Notes: generated by a model not told the origin, from the letters alone. Positions 1 through 12,987 are shown, numbered from the stretch's first letter. The stretch is DNA of 64,000 nt from Thamnaconus septentrionalis (GCA_009823395.1 CM020517.1:13687001-13751000); one strand, 5' to 3'. Program-made: numbers and translations.

Positions 1-220
1 ATCCGGGACGGGTCCACCATGGGCTTGGGCCTGCGAAGGTTCTCTATCAGGCTTTGCCATTGCGTTGGCAGGCCCACAAAGCAGCCGTGCTTGGCATCGA
101 ATGAGGTGTGGACACGGTGCTCAAAGTTCTTGGGCGCTGATATTTCAGGCCTCTTCTTTTTCTTCTTGCGAAACATCCTCAGGTCCACGTGGGTGACAGC
201 TTGCCCGCTTCAAAATGTCC
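1..220 (-). CDS. pak6: PAK6 p21-activated kinase, first coding exon (partial, runs off left edge)
   Basis: Group II p21-activated serine/threonine kinase, an effector of Cdc42 acting at cell junctions and the actin cytoskeleton. On the minus strand the ATG is at 176-174 and the frame stays open to base 1, giving 58 complete residues. It starts with a basic stretch (MFRKKKKKR), followed by a CRIB motif ([16 protein letters not shown], about residues 12-27) that binds GTP-loaded Cdc42. After that come GLPTQW and [10 protein letters not shown], the autoinhibitory region of group II PAKs. The run of lysines and the DPSR ending fit PAK6 better than PAK4 or PAK5. A pyrimidine-rich stretch ending in CAG puts the acceptor at 221-222, so the exon carries 44 nt of 5' UTR. 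The kinase domain lies outside the window. The next gene rightward on the same strand is bub1b, as in human 15q15. Family call sure; acceptor inferred. Confidence 0.93.
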
Positions 221-3181
221 CTGCGGAGAAGAGCATTCCGCCTTTTTGGTAAACTGTGCTCGACACGCAACACCAAAAATGTACCATTATTTGCAATCTT
301 GACATTTTGAAAACAAGCAAATCTCTTCCGCACTGGCGATCACAAGGACACCGCTCCTGTTGAACCGTTATCACAGACTGTTTCCATCTCTGATCAGGTC
401 TGTCCAGTGAAAGAAAACACATTGCGTATTCAAGTGGCTGATCTCTCTTCGGGATGTGTACAACGCTGGGGCTTGATCGGAGTGCCTGTCATGAGCTTGC
501 GCCTCGGAGAGTGACTGCAAGGACAGTGGATGGATTTGAAAGCACATGTGTAATGAAGTATATCTGGTCAATTAAGGCTTATTCATTCTCTGTGCCATTT
601 AACTGATGAGCACGTGGCTGAGCTGGCCAGTGCCCACAGGCTTTGAGTGCATTAGCGGCGCAAGGAACACACACACAGACACACACACACACACACACAT
701 TTGTACAAGCGCAAATATGCAATGGCAGGCTATCCTTCATAAACCCTTTGTAACCCTTTCATATACCCTCCTAATTAGTAGCTTGTGTGCCCTCGATTGC
801 AGGGAGGGTAACCACTTAATCCACAGCTGGATACTTCAGCATTTGGTCCGGCACTAACTCGGTTTAACTGAGTGTTAAGCTTTATTTATTTATCTATTTA
901 TTCTCATTTAAGCGCGGGGAATTATTTAAACTTCTTTACCCGCATTTCCACAGCTGCTCTCGGAGATAATCGCTCCAACTCAAGTCCCGTGATTAGTTTT
1001 AATGCCGCTCCGCGGAGCTCACACGGCAGAGGATGTTCCGTCGGACGGCTCTGAGGGACAGAAACAAGCAGACTGTGAAGTTGGTCTGGAGAGGTCTCAG
1101 CGACGGGACACGGGACACGGGACGAGATGCATGTGATATGAGTGGCGACAATGAATGACATGGAATAATGTGCAGCTGACTGACACGCCTGTTTCGTGGA
1201 CGAGGTCCGGTGACTCATGCGCGACACGGCGCTTTGATCACAGGAAGCACAACAGAAGGGACGGCCCTTACACCTAAAATGTAAATATGACCGCAGCTGT
1301 TAGAAATTGTTCCCTCTTTTTCAGTTCAACTAAAGGTTGAAAAAAGTAGTTGTCCACTGGTTCTTTTACAAGGAAGAGACAAAACGTTTTTGAGTGCACC
1401 GTAAATATCACAATCTTTAAGGTGACATTTTACACTAAATTTGCTTCACCAGTGTGTTCTCATAATAAGGTGTCTCTACCCTGAAATGCCAAAGAAATGA
1501 GAAAAGTTCTTTATCCTCTTGCTTCTTCTACCGTCAAGAGGGCGTGTTCTGCAAATGACCCCTTTGTGATGTCACAGGGGCCACCAATACCTCCCTGCTA
1601 CATCTCTCACGTGAATGCAACAGCCAGCCTGAAGAACTTGAGCAGTGCGCAGCCCTCCAGATGCATAGAAACACTGCAGTGGAACCACAACGCTCCCGCG
1701 AACTATCAGACACAAATCTCCCATCATGCACTGTGAGATTGTGGGAGTTCAGTCGTTCAGTCGCAAGCTTCAGCCTCTCCTTGCGCCACGTGCGTCCGTC
1801 CCACCCTGTGTAGCCGGTTATTGTTGCGTCTGTCAGCTGGCACGCTGCACAGCAGTCGCTGCCAGGAAGTGGGTCACTCCTGCCAGTCACATCAGCTGTA
1901 CCTGCAGCCTTCCAGTAAGTTGGGGTGGGTGAGTGGAGGCAGGGGGGGTAAGGATGAGCAGCGCCACGATCAGCGGTGAGGGGCTGAAATCATGTCGCCC
2001 TCCGAGGATACTTCCATTCTGAGGCTAATGTGCTAAGTGTTGCATGAGTGCATGACTCTGTACTCTCCCTGTGTACATAATGTGGCAACGGGAAGGACTT
2101 TAATTGTACCCGACAGGCGCATTATGGTGTTTGGGCTCTGGTGTTTGGGCGAAGGCAGTGGTGGGGACGGGGGGGAGGTGCTTGAGCTGAGATCACAAAC
2201 AGACCTGGATGTATTTGAGAGACAAAGACCCAGTTTCCTTTCTTCAGACACCAAAAGGCTTCTTTTCGATCGAGGCTGCTCTCTGAATTATGAACGCCTG
2301 AGGAAAACAATGACAAAAAACCAAAAGATTGTGATCTCTGCACCAAACCCACTCCACCGTTCCACCGCCTGGAGGAGTCTCTGCTTAGATAGCTGTTCAT
2401 TGTACAGATGTTGGCATCGCCCAAACAAATATTTATGCGAAGCGCCCGTGTATCCCTTTTACAAGCAGATCAATCAATATTTACTCTCGAGTCAAATGCG
2501 CGAGCTCTCCGCTGCCAGCAGCACCGGGTGGTACAGTAGGAGCGCACACGAGGCGGCTGGTTCGTACAGTAATATTTCAAGATCCGCAGAGGGCGGAACA
2601 TATTACAGCATTAAATAATAATTAGCAAACATCATTTCGCTTTGAGGACTCTGGATATACAAACTAACTGCTGCAGCGTGAGAGGCGGGCGGCGACGCGT
2701 TTGCAAGCGCTCCGTCGAAGCGTTTTCCCCCAGACGAAATAAGTAGAAGCGCTGATGCCCTTATTGATTTACAAGCTTTAATCACATGCAGCTAGCCTCG
2801 TATTGACCCCGCTGCGTCCGCCAAGCTTTTGACTGTCTTAATAACAATACGCAATTGATCTTTCAGCCTGTGGTGTAAGCGAGCTGAAGTTGAAGGGTGC
2901 ATAATCACGCTTTCTGGTCACATCACCCTCCACACCTCCCTCACTCTCCCTCCCCCTCCTCGCCTCCCTGCCGAACTGCAGAGACCTGACCCCATGCCTC
3001 AGTGGCTTGTCTTGGATCTATCAAAGTGCTGAGGCAAAACTAAGTTGGCCGCTGTCAGGAATACGAAGCGGCAAAAAGGATGACATCACTTTTGAAAAGA
3101 AGGTGTTTTATTTTATATTTCCTACGGCTGTGTGATGGGTTGTGGGTGGGTGGGTTGTGTTGCAGATGCCTTCGCCATTAA
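221..3181. other. Non-coding; upstream side of pak6
   Basis: No frame here matches a known family or is flanked by convincing splice sites. It probably belongs to pak6 intron or 5' flank, because human PAK6 has several non-coding first exons. An AC microsatellite lies near 668. The remaining sequence is unique-looking and contains no repeat I can name. Confidence 0.5.
668..699. repeat. (AC)n microsatellite
   Basis: About 32 bp of AC dinucleotides interrupted once by AG. Confidence 0.9.
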
Positions 3182-3691
3182 AGGGGTCCTATTCTGAAGA
3201 ATATGATTTTTCAGCTCTTGAACGTCTTTTCTTTTTTTGCGTCTCTGGCATGCCAACTAACACAAAACATACGAAAAATGACAAGTTGCACATTTCTCGA
3301 TGGGATTACTTTTTCCACGTTACTGTGCTGAAACAAGCCGTTTGGATTTGGGGGGAATTTCTGCCTAAGAAGTCGAGCTTGTTATCATCGTAGCGCCTCA
3401 TGCTTTTTTTTTCTTTTTTTTTTTATTGTGGGCGAGGCGTCACTCAGTGAGAGCTAACAGCCATTTTCCCCACTAGCTAGTGGATAGCATCGAGCAGCAG
3501 GCCAATCAGAAGGGAATGGGCTGTTCCTAGGGATGGAGCAGGTAGGGGAGGGGGGGGAAGAGAACCAAAACAGCCTCTTTCAGCTGATTGAGAGAACCGC
3601 AAACTAAATGCTAAACAAATCTTGTTTATTGATGGACGTAAACCATAAAAATTAATATATTTAGTCTGGAAATGGCCATAATAGGGCCCCT
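3182..3691. mobile_element. Putative piggyBac-type MITE, about 510 bp
   Basis: The left end reads AGGGGTCCTATT and the right end is nearly its reverse complement (AATAGGGCCCCT). The left end follows TTAA; the right end is followed by TTAT, one mismatch from a TTAA target duplication. TTAA targets are typical of piggyBac elements. The interior holds T-rich runs and no transposase frame. Similar AAGGTCC-ended repeats are common in fish genomes (from memory). The boundaries are visible; the superfamily is an inference from one intact TTAA. Confidence 0.5.
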
Positions 3692-4924
3692 TTATACCTT
3701 ATGGATGATGGAGCATGAAAAATAAGGCAAATCGTAACGGTTGATACTCTCAGCTGTGGAGCGTCACCATCTAAACACAACAACAAAACAACAACAAAGC
3801 ACGTTGGCACTCGGTGACGAATCATTCCGTTTTTAACCTGACGTAGCCACGGGGCAGCGCAGGCGCGACCTGACAGAAGAGGGGGATTCTCAAATACCTC
3901 TCGTGTTAAAACCACCCTGAGCAAGAGGCAGGAGCTGTGTTTGAGCGGCAGCGGATCGAGAGATGAGAAAGATATTGGATTTGCTCTGAGCTCCGGTGAA
4001 TGATCCCCCTCCCCGCACACAAATTTGCCCTGATTTCTGCTTCTATCAGTTTTTTTTATTTATTGTTATTTTATTGGTATGCATGCGGACTGTAGCGCGA
4101 TGAGCAGGTGACTGTGCTCGCAGGATTAGTAAGGTGTTCGGCTCAGTTCTTCGCTTCGGTCTAATTTTAGCGCCCCCCACTAATACCCGCGCTCTCTGCA
4201 GCGGCGGACGCGTGTTTATTTTGCACGGGAATTCATGTCAAATGCTGAAGTGAGGGTGGGAGACGGCGGAGATGAGGTAATCCTCTTTTTATGTTTGTCA
4301 AATGCGCGTCGAGGCGTAATCCAGCTATGCTGAATTACAGGCAGCGACGTCTATTTCACAGTAGAGAGCATCAAGGTCTTAACTGATGTTTTTGGACCCC
4401 CGAGTGTATCTCTAAGTGTGTGTGTGTGTGAGGGGTGCAGAGAGATTGCTCTTCTATCAGCTTCATTACGATGACCGTTCTGCCCTTTCAGTGTAATGAG
4501 ACTGCCTCACTAGGGAGGTGGGAGGGTGGGTGGAGTGTCTTGGTTGGTCATCTCTTTCTTGTCCTTTGTAAAACACACACACACACATGCGCACACACGC
4601 GCGCCCACACACAAGTGTGCAGCATCTGAGGACATTAAAAAGGTCCACTAGAGTCGGACGTGACCGGACGGTACAAGCGCAGTGTTTATGATTTGAGATG
4701 GTGCTGCGCTTTCTCTTTGAAGTCACCTCTGAAGCCGCAGACGAGCTGTCAATAGGAGAAGGCCGGCGAGGGATGTAACTCTCGGTGACATGGAACAATG
4801 AGAATCCGCAGCGCTTATTTTCATGCAAGGGTTTCCAGGCCATGATGGACGGCAAAACACACAGAGCACAAGTGACCGTGTGAAGTGGATGGCGACAGCT
4901 CCTGATTGGTTGTTTATTTTGTCA
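3692..4924. other. Non-coding, unique-looking sequence
   Basis: No exon or named repeat is recognised except an AC/GC-rich microsatellite at 4572-4613. Confidence 0.45.
4572..4613. repeat. Mixed AC/GC microsatellite
   Basis: Alternating purine-pyrimidine tract of CA units with CG interruptions, of the kind prone to Z-DNA. Confidence 0.85.
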
Positions 4925-5260
4925 GGACTGAGCTAGCTCAGCTACTTCTTCCCTTTTTCTCTTTGGGCTGCTCCCCTTCAGGCTTGGCCACACCCAGTCG
5001 TCTGTCTCCATCTAACCTTCTCCTAACTAACTTCGTCCTCTTTCACTCCATCCATAAATCTCCTCTTTGCTCTTCCCCCTGGCTTCCTGCCTGCCACTTC
5101 CAACCTCAACATCCCTCTACCAAGATATTCACTGTCCCTCCTCGGTGCGTGCTCTCTGACTTCTTCTCCAACACATCTAACATTCACTGTCCCTCTGATG
5201 TCCTCATTCTTCATCCTGTCTATTCTGGTCACTCCCAAAGAAAAGCTCAACACTTGGGTG
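4925..5260 (-). mobile_element. Non-LTR retrotransposon remnant (C-terminal end of the reverse transcriptase ORF)
   Basis: On the minus strand a 76-codon open stretch (5253-5023) reads like the tail of a fish LINE reverse transcriptase. It shows DRMKNEDIRGT, then RRDSEYLGRGMLRLEV and GRAKRRFMDGVKED. Fish LINE copies normally have a tryptophan-containing segment (RWFGHVQ) between the first two blocks; it is missing here, so this copy carries a deletion. The sequence after the frame, towards 4925, resembles the usual 3' tail of such elements. The remnant is 5'-truncated and not functional. I believe the clade is RTE/Rex3-like but cannot confirm it from memory. Confidence 0.7.
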
Positions 5261-6025
5261 TTTATTATTTATCTCGCATTTATCTCGCATTTTTCAAATT
5301 TGTCATACCGAGCTCCAAGATGAATGAATCCAAAATGAATGAGCTTCTTTGTAGTTATAACAAATGCAGGAATTGGCTGATTCATTTGTGAACAGACCAG
5401 AAAATATACAAAATGTTTATCATTTGCTATGGCGCTGTGAAATTAATGTTACTGCCTATTATAATTGAATGGTTTATATAAAAATTTAAATACCAGATGA
5501 CTTGTGGGATGAATAATACATGGCGAATGTGCAATTTACATTTTTGTTTTTAAGAGCAGTGCAGTGCAGTAGGCAGCAGAGGTTCTACTGATAGTGACAT
5601 AACCTTTTCTGTGTCGCGTTGCTTTTTGCTCAAACCTCAAGAGGAGTCGTTGAAGTTGCAAACCGCAGAGGACTGTAATTCTGAGACAGTTGCAAGAAAG
5701 AAAGAAGAAGAAAATCGAAGAGCCAGACTGACAACCCCCCTCCTGCACCAAGTGAGGAGGGGGGGAAAAAAGGCCTCGGGATTAGAAGTGTATGGCAAAA
5801 TGTGATGTGTGCACCCAACAATGTGGGCTGTCAGTTCTTCAAGGGCAGGCATCTGCAGAGTGCACATCAGTCCTGTGTTAATATTGACAGAGGGAAACAA
5901 GAAATGAGAGGTCAAGACAGGCGGGGAGGGAGCGGGGAGGAGGGAGCGGGCTGAGGCTAAACGCAGAAGTGACGGAGCAAGAGATGAAAAGAACGAGGAT
6001 GGCGAGCAAGGGAGCGCACAGGCGC

Positions 6026-6063
<38 letters not shown>

Positions 6064-6500
6064 TGAATAATGTTGCTGAATAAACAGACAAAGATTTAAG
6101 ATGTCAGTGCCCCGACAGTTGGCTTTAACAAGTTTTGTTGTCTCGCTTCCCGCCGTGACTGCAGCCTTCCCGCTTCTGAGGCCCCGGCCTATTTTTCTCC
6201 ATCATCTTGGGCAAATGTATTTGCGGTAAACAACACACAGCCGAGGGTACCGGAGGACAGGACAGTTTCACCAACGGAGCGCATGCATCATCGTGTCAGC
6301 TGACATATTGCCGCTGATTTTTCCCGACGAGGAAATGGGCAGGAAAACGGGTTTGTTTTGTCCTGCAGCCATGAAGACAGTGGACATAAATGTGCACTAA
6401 CAGCTCTAGTCTCCATCTCTGTCTAGGCTAAATACCTCACATAACGCTGTAAAGGCAACACTGGTAGGGTCATGAGGCTTTAAATAGAACACTGTTAGTA
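5261..6500. other. Non-coding sequence
   Basis: No coding exon recognised. It contains a (CA)n tract at 6028-6059 and purine-rich sequence around 5880-6010. Confidence 0.45.
6028..6059. repeat. (CA)n microsatellite
   Basis: About 16 uninterrupted CA units. Confidence 0.92.
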
Positions 6501-6575
6501 GCTGTGTTTCCATTACCCCTAGATTTGCGCAAAACCCAAATATCGCGATAAAAACTGGTAATGGAAACACCTAAA
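6501..6575. mobile_element. Hairpin MITE, copy 1 (left-end portion), TA-flanked
   Basis: Directly after TA it begins GCTGTGTTTCCATTACC. About 50 bp later the reverse complement GGTAATGGAAACAC follows, so the end folds into a hairpin. The same end with the same internal hairpin occurs at 32184, where a full-length copy exists. No matching right end was found here, so this copy is truncated or a short derivative. Confidence 0.65.
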
Positions 6576-8280
6576 CTTTGAAAAAAACTCTCAAATATGG
6601 CTAAAAGGTTTTGATGCTGCAGGAAGCTTAAAACGCAAAGTGCTTCTGCAAGTTGGCTGAAAACCCAGGACCTATAGAGGTTTTTGGATGCCTAATCCTG
6701 TGAGTCCTGTCTGAAAGATAAACATAACATAAACATTTTGATAAATTTAACAGGAGATGTCTAAAAACTGGAAGAGCCCAATGATGGTACGTGAATGTGG
6801 AGGGTAGGCGAGCGCAGCACTGACCACGCTCGGCTTAATTAAAGACCCACTTGGCCCCAACAAGCGCTTTGAAGAATTTGATGCAGAGCTGATAGAAACG
6901 TAGGATGGGCCTGAACCAATGGTAGGAGCCCAACTCGTCTCTCTTGGGTCTAATTTATTGAAGCGCAGAGCCTCGGCGCGAGCTTTACTCTTCTCGCGCA
7001 TGTGCTTGTGAAACCCTTTGATTTATGTTTTTTTCTTTTTTCTTTTTGGAACAGGCTCCTCAAAAGTCTCTCGCTAACAAAGCCCCAACTATTTTTAAAA
7101 GCTGAGCTCCATTCATGGCATCAACCTGCCGCCTGGCTCCACGGCTCCCGGCGCGGCTGCTGTTTCAGCCCCCGCGGGAGGACTGGCGTCACGGCGCGCT
7201 GTCCTAATTTGGAGCCCCCGTTTTTAATCCTCGGTGCTTGACGTCTCGTGTCCGCCCGGTGACGCTAAGCTGGTGATGCAAGTTGACCCTCCCTCCTTTG
7301 GCGAACGTGAACGCAACATTTACATCCCCAAACGTTGCACATGAAGATAATTCGGCGCCCACACCTGTGTCTGTCTGTCTGTGTGTGTTTGTCTATCTGA
7401 GAGGGTTTCATAAATTCCCGTCCCATCACCGTCCCGCCGCGCGGACGGATAGAGAGTCTGTGTTTTGAAAGCAAGATGGGATGGCCTCCACAAAAATAAG
7501 AACGACTTCTCAGGACGCCCTTGTGTGCACATCGGCCCTCAGTGAAGCGCACATCCAGCTGCATGTGTGTCTCTGTGTGTGTGCGTTCGCACCAAAGAGA
7601 CCTTCTCTGTTACCTCGTCTACCCTCTCGCTCCTCCTTGAATGTCAATGAGTGAACTTGAGACACAAACACATTTCGGTCGCTTTTTAGGAGATGCAAAA
7701 GCCCCGATTACATCACGCACAGGCCAGAGGGGGTCACTGGGATGCGAGCCCCCCCCCCCAGGTCCGACTGTCGGGATGACGGTCACAACTCTCAAGCGAG
7801 TTCCCTTTTAACTATAAGGTCGTCGGCGACGGGCCAGGATAACTGATGATTCACTGGCGGAAGGGAGAATCCTCGGTGAGGTAACGGTTCAGTGTCGTGG
7901 AAAACGTGTCACACGCCCCCCTAAAACCACCACTCGCCTGTCCGTCTGGTATGTGTACATGCACAAGGCAGCTTGAACCCTCGTGCACTTGAAAGACCAG
8001 ATTCATCACCGGAGAAAACAGCACATTCTCACACTGGATTTGTCTGTGTGTGTGTGTTTTCCATTCAGAGGATCGAAGAAGAGGAACATCGTTGGGATTA
8101 TTGCGTTCTATGAGAGATCTAAAATAGATGCAGCACAAGTAAGGAGAGAGAGAGGGAATGGGCGGGAGGTCGGAGGGGTTTTTGTGGGAAACCAGTGATC
8201 AGGAGGCTGAAGGATGAAAGTCCGAATAGCAGCACATCACAGCGTACAGTACGTGCAGCATCCCTCTACGTCTTCCCGTT
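6576..8280. other. Non-coding sequence
   Basis: No exon or named repeat recognised. A C homopolymer lies at about 7750-7759. Confidence 0.4.
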
Positions 8281-9015
8281 TTGTCCTCCTCCCCCACCCC
8301 AGCATCAGCACCCACTGATGGCTCACAGCCTCCCCACATCCCTCTTCTCTCTCCGGCCGCCGCGCCGAGGACGATGCCCGCCGATGGTAAAGCCTGCTCT
8401 TTATTAATGATGTTAAGCCTAATTTCCACCGCCGCTCTCCTCCCCCTCGGCTTGGAGGGAGGGAAAAAAAAAGCCGGCTCTGGAGGGGATAAATCATTGT
8501 TGTGGGAGGCGGCGTTAGGGGGGGAGGAAATCTGTCATTTTCCTTACCTTTGCCGCCTGGCGAAGAGGAGAGCCTCTCTCCTCCGGGTAGGACTGGGAGC
8601 CAGAGTGTGTGCTCACACACGCGCAGACCGTCACACACCGCTCGCTGGCGTTTGCTCGCGCGCCGACATTCACGCTGTCCCTCATGCACACGATGAGGAC
8701 GAGGAAGGAGGAGGAACGAGGAAGGAGGAGGAGGAAGAGGAGGAGGACTGGCTTTCAAGCCTGTGCACACTGCAGGCTGCTGCTTGCCTGGGAAAGCCTG
8801 ATGCGTTCCTCCCTGCGGGCAGAGGTGCACGCTGCCATCTCAAAGGCTCTTTGTTGCTCCCGATTCATCACCGGCTCCGTGGCTGAGTGCTGGTCGGAGT
8901 GACGTCGCCCGCTCCTGGGGACACGACCGTACAAAGGAGTGACAAAGCCATAAAGCAGACGGGCAGCATCCAGGAGGGGAGAATATTACGCCGCCGCGCG
9001 GCTCCTTCCATCCCC
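8281..9015. promoter_or_regulatory. GC- and CpG-rich block, candidate promoter / 5' exon region of pak6
   Basis: CpG density is clearly higher than in the surrounding DNA (for example around 8355-8385 and 8590-8690), and a long CT tract follows at 9023-9143. The open frames in both directions are low-complexity and match nothing, so they look like by-products of GC content. The block lies about 8-9 kb upstream of the pak6 coding exon, where a non-coding first exon could sit. This is inference from composition only. Confidence 0.25.
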
Positions 9016-9022
9016 AACCCCC

Positions 9023-9109
9023 CCCTCTCTCTCTCTCTCGCTCGCTCGTTCACTGTCTCTTGCTCCCTCTCTCTCTCTCTTACACACACACACTCCCTCC
9101 CACCTTCCC

Positions 9110-9143
<34 letters not shown>
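9023..9143. repeat. Interrupted (CT)n tract
   Basis: Three CT runs (9025-9038, 9066-9079, 9114-9143) are separated by CT-rich and CA-rich sequence. This is a polypurine-polypyrimidine tract. Confidence 0.88.
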
Positions 9144-9145
<2 letters not shown>

Positions 9146-12100
9146 ATCACTTCTCCGCCTCCTCCCACTCCCTCACTGGGCTGCAAAAGAACTGATAGCA
9201 GCGCGTGTGCTGCTCTGTGCATGTGTATGCGCGCGCGCACGCAAGAGAGAGAGAGAAAGAGACAGGGAGCGCATTTTTAGGATGGTCTCCGGTGACGGTA
9301 AGGCGAGGACAGCCTTTACTACACCTCATCACCTGGGATGACACGCAATGTGGGTGACACGAGAGTAGGCAGGCAGGCAGGCAGGCACTGCTGCTGCTGC
9401 TGCTGCTCAGCCCAATGCATTATCCATGGAATGACAGGGTCAAGGATGGCAGATGGCGGGAGGGGTTGTCGTATCGCTGTGTGTAAGAATTGAGGAGGCG
9501 GAGGCTTGGGGGTTGTAGATTGTGGAGTAATTTATTTATTTATTTATTTTTTTGAAGAGGGCGCAATTCCCACAATCTCCTCTGAGTCCACCGTGACCCC
9601 GAAAAAAAAACCAGCACGGCAAACGAAGGCGCCGCTGTGAGCGAAGTTGCAGCTCTGGCCCCGGCCACGCATCCTAATTATTCCCTCTCTTTCTCACCAC
9701 AATCATTTCCTGAATAATTCATGCCGCCGCAAAAAGACGCGACGCGAGGCAGGAAAATGTATTAGGGTCAAGTCGTGCAGAAATTCCTTGCGGCGTGTGC
9801 CAGATTTGGGTCATGCATGTGATACATGGTGTTTTGATATGAGAGATGCATGCAATTACACTCCTAACAGGCTTAAATAATGATGTTGCTGCCGGCACAT
9901 CAAACAGCTCTGGTGAAAAAGCTTCTGCTAAATCTACATAACAATAGCACAGTTGCCGGTTTTTGGGGAGGTGGGGGGTGTATGCAGCATGTATGACCCG
10001 TCCTCTCTCTCACTCTTCCCCTTTGACATGTTTGACATGAGACCTATCTAATTTACCGCCGTTCATATTCTTCCCATTTTCAACACATTCGGTGGAGCAC
10101 GCTGGGGTAAAACAGTCTCATAACGGAGATCTTTATGTCCAAGGAATGATTTACCACAGTTCTGCTGACTCAGTGTCTGCTGACTCATGTGTGTGCTTTG
10201 TCTCTGTGCAGCTAGTATGGAAACCTAGGAGGTCAGAAGGTCAATGAATGAGACCCGAGGTGCAACTACAAAGTAAAACTGCTGATTAATATGTGTGTAC
10301 TTAAAAAAAAACCCACACATTCTAATTTCTTCCGCTAAAAAATCACAGAGATTCTACATTAAGATTAAATCATAATCTAATTGTATTTTCCTTGCCTTCT
10401 GACAGCATATTAACACACACTGTAAGAAAGTATAAATTAAGGTCAAGTTTGTTTTAAACATGCTTTTTGAGAGAATTCTGTTTTTATTAGACAGTCACAG
10501 TAACTATATGTTATCAAATGTCCGTACCTGGTGACTCAATGACCCGATAGTGAAGCACCTCTTGGAAACAATGACATCCCGGATTAAAAAATAAATAAAT
10601 AACTGCAATGTGACAAAAGGGGAGGAGGTTCTTTGGTGGCAAGGGGGAAGTCTTAACCCTAGTGTTATTAAAATGAAAGCCCAGCGGCCACATAAGTGAC
10701 TCCAGTGCAGTTGTTTGCATTTCAATTCATTCCATTGTTTAGCGTGGATGTGTAAAGGATTACACCAGGGGGGTCATCTGAGTTCGACCTATATAGCTTA
10801 AGCAAATGTAATTTCTTGCATTTGCAGATGGCCTGTTAAACCCTGTTAATTCTCCGAGAGAAAGGTGACCACAATAGGGATGGAAATGGACGCCACATTC
10901 CGGGAGGAAAACAGAAACAAAAATTATTACAAAAAATCCTTTGTAATGTTGATCTGTCTCATGATCAACGAGGGGATGAAAGTACAGTGATGGTGTTTAA
11001 TCACCAAGCACGTCATGGTAGCTAGCAGGCCGCTATGAAATGTGTATGGACAGTCTGGAGCTGCTGCCTTGCCATTACTCGAGGTCAGTATTATGTCATA
11101 GCCTAATGTCAAGTCCTCATTATGAGCTGTTGGAAAGTGGGACAAAATCTTGACTTTGCAGCGAGGATAACCACATTTTGATCACTTTCAGCTTTTCCCT
11201 TTGGCCACTCTATCCACATGATAATAGTAAACCTACAATTTTCGGCTGTTTTTTTTTTTTAAAGCACTTAGAGCCACCAAATATCCGCTGGGCTCTAAAC
11301 TAGTTTCTATCGGGCAAAGAACTTTCAGTGAACTGGTGCATGTGGATACCAACGGTATCAATAGGCTGAGAGCCTCGACTGTGCAGCCAGCGGAGTCTGA
11401 GTGTTCCTGTGCGTCAAAAATAAGTAAGAGCGGGCCGGGGACGAAAAGCTCTTCTCTGAGGGCCCTTCCAAAGCGCATTAAGGAGAAGGTAGCCCTCTTC
11501 CCACCATCTGTCCGCCTGCACTGGGAGAGAGAGGGAAAGCTCTGGATTGTCTGTCTGACTGGCCGCTTGCTTGCTTGCTCGCACGGGATCATCTTTTAAT
11601 ATGCCCTACCAACCAGCGAGCCGCAGAGGAGCCATTATGATGTGGTCACGCCGCGTATTATTGTTATTATGATGATGGAAGAGCGCGTCACCCGCTGCCC
11701 GATCATTTATCACCGCGTTTCGGGATGGGATTGGGAACTCACCAGTTTGAAAGGGGATGTTTGCGGGTCGCGCCATATTTCCAATGAGAAATAAATAGTA
11801 ATAATTAAAGAAAAAGAAAAAAAAAGAAGATTGTTCCTGCGGTGGCCTCTCTCCGCTCCGTGTGCCAGATATTCACATGTTGTCGCGCCGACGGAGTCAC
11901 CTCTGGTGGGGGGTAACCGGAGCCTGGCCCGCCCACCGCTGCACCGCTGCGTTTCACTCGTTAATGAACACACCGCCCATCTCCCTGCCACACTCATCAG
12001 CGCTGCCGTGCGTGTCAAGTCCAGCACGTCATCATCATCATCCTCATCATCATCATCATCATCATCATCATCGCCGTAGATTAGGGTTACACCCACTACT

Positions 12101-12900
12101 ACATACACCGGGGTGACTGGAAGTAGTCGGTCGAGCTGCACGACTCATCGAACTTCTTGTTTATGTACAGACTGATAATGACGCAACAGTGTAGTGCGCA
12201 TACAATGATCTACCGCCCTATTAAGAATACACACGTTATCGGTAGAAACCCAACGCATCCTATCTCTCGCACGCCCCCTGCTGACGGTGCAATAATTCAC
12301 GCCCCAGCAGCTGTCTTTCTGTTTTCATACCAAAGAGGCCAGAACGAACACACACACAAAAACCATCACTTTATAGACTGTGCTGCAGTGTCCCCGCATC
12401 CACTGGGAGGAATATAAACGTCCAAAGTAAAATGACTCTATAGCTCCCCAGGTGGAAAACAAACCAATGCTTGCTATTGTTACACTATTAACCTGCAGGC
12501 AATCTTCTTCTTCTTTTTTTTTTTTTTTTTTTTACGGTGGCTATGGGGGGAGGTGTCAAAGAATGGAACAAATACCTGCATGGCAATTTGCCAGGAACAT
12601 ATGGGGTATGTTTGCCCTTTGTGACATCACAACAGGCACAATAACAGTGTGGCAAGAATAAGGATGGCGCGCCTCTTGTTTGTAGGGGGTTCACTGATAG
12701 AACAGACAAATTACGATTAGACAACACTAGAAAGACTTTTAAGTGTTATTATTAATATAACGTATTAGTGTATGGGATCAAAGTGTAAATAAAATCAAAA
12801 TATTCATCTCCTTGTTTGCTAGCTGTACTTTGAAAATGACTATTGCATTGAATCATTTGAAAACAAATAAATAAAACTCCACCAAAAAGAAGTGAAAAGG
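9144..12900. other. Non-coding sequence between the pak6 5' region and the 3' end of bub1b
   Basis: No coding exon is recognised. Small repeats include GGCA then CTG units near 9368-9407, an ATC tract at 12030-12072 and a T run near 12515-12533. A second CpG-rich patch lies at about 11840-12020 and could be another pak6 5' region. Confidence 0.4.
12030..12072. repeat. (ATC)n microsatellite
   Basis: About 14 ATC units with one CTC interruption. On the minus strand it encodes a poly-Asp run in a chance frame, which I do not consider a gene. Confidence 0.9.
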
Positions 12901-12987
12901 TTTATTGAACGGTGTGTAACGACACTCCTCTTAGTATGTACAGTATAGTTCAGATCAATAAAGTAAATAAAGAGGATATGCTTTATT
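12901..12987 (-). terminator. Candidate polyadenylation signals of bub1b
   Basis: AATAAA occurs on the minus strand at 12987-12982 and 12906-12901. These lie about 370 and 450 nt past the bub1b stop codon, which would give an ordinary short 3' UTR. Confidence 0.5.

Noticed and set aside
2037..2618. 193-codon plus-strand open frame
   Set aside because: No recognisable domain, signal, exon borders or family similarity; judged chance.
4906..5391. 161-codon plus-strand open frame
   Set aside because: It is the antisense of the LINE reverse-transcriptase remnant on the minus strand.
8237..8902. Overlapping open frames of 97-201 codons on both strands
   Set aside because: Pro/Glu/Arg-rich by composition, open on both strands because of GC content and purine tracts, with no domain and no splice support.
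9060..9240. Leu/Ser- and Arg/Glu-repeat frames, also at 27509-27863
   Set aside because: Translations of CT/GA microsatellites.
11831..12141. Poly-Asp / poly-Ser / poly-His frames
   Set aside because: Translations of the ATC repeat at 12030-12072.
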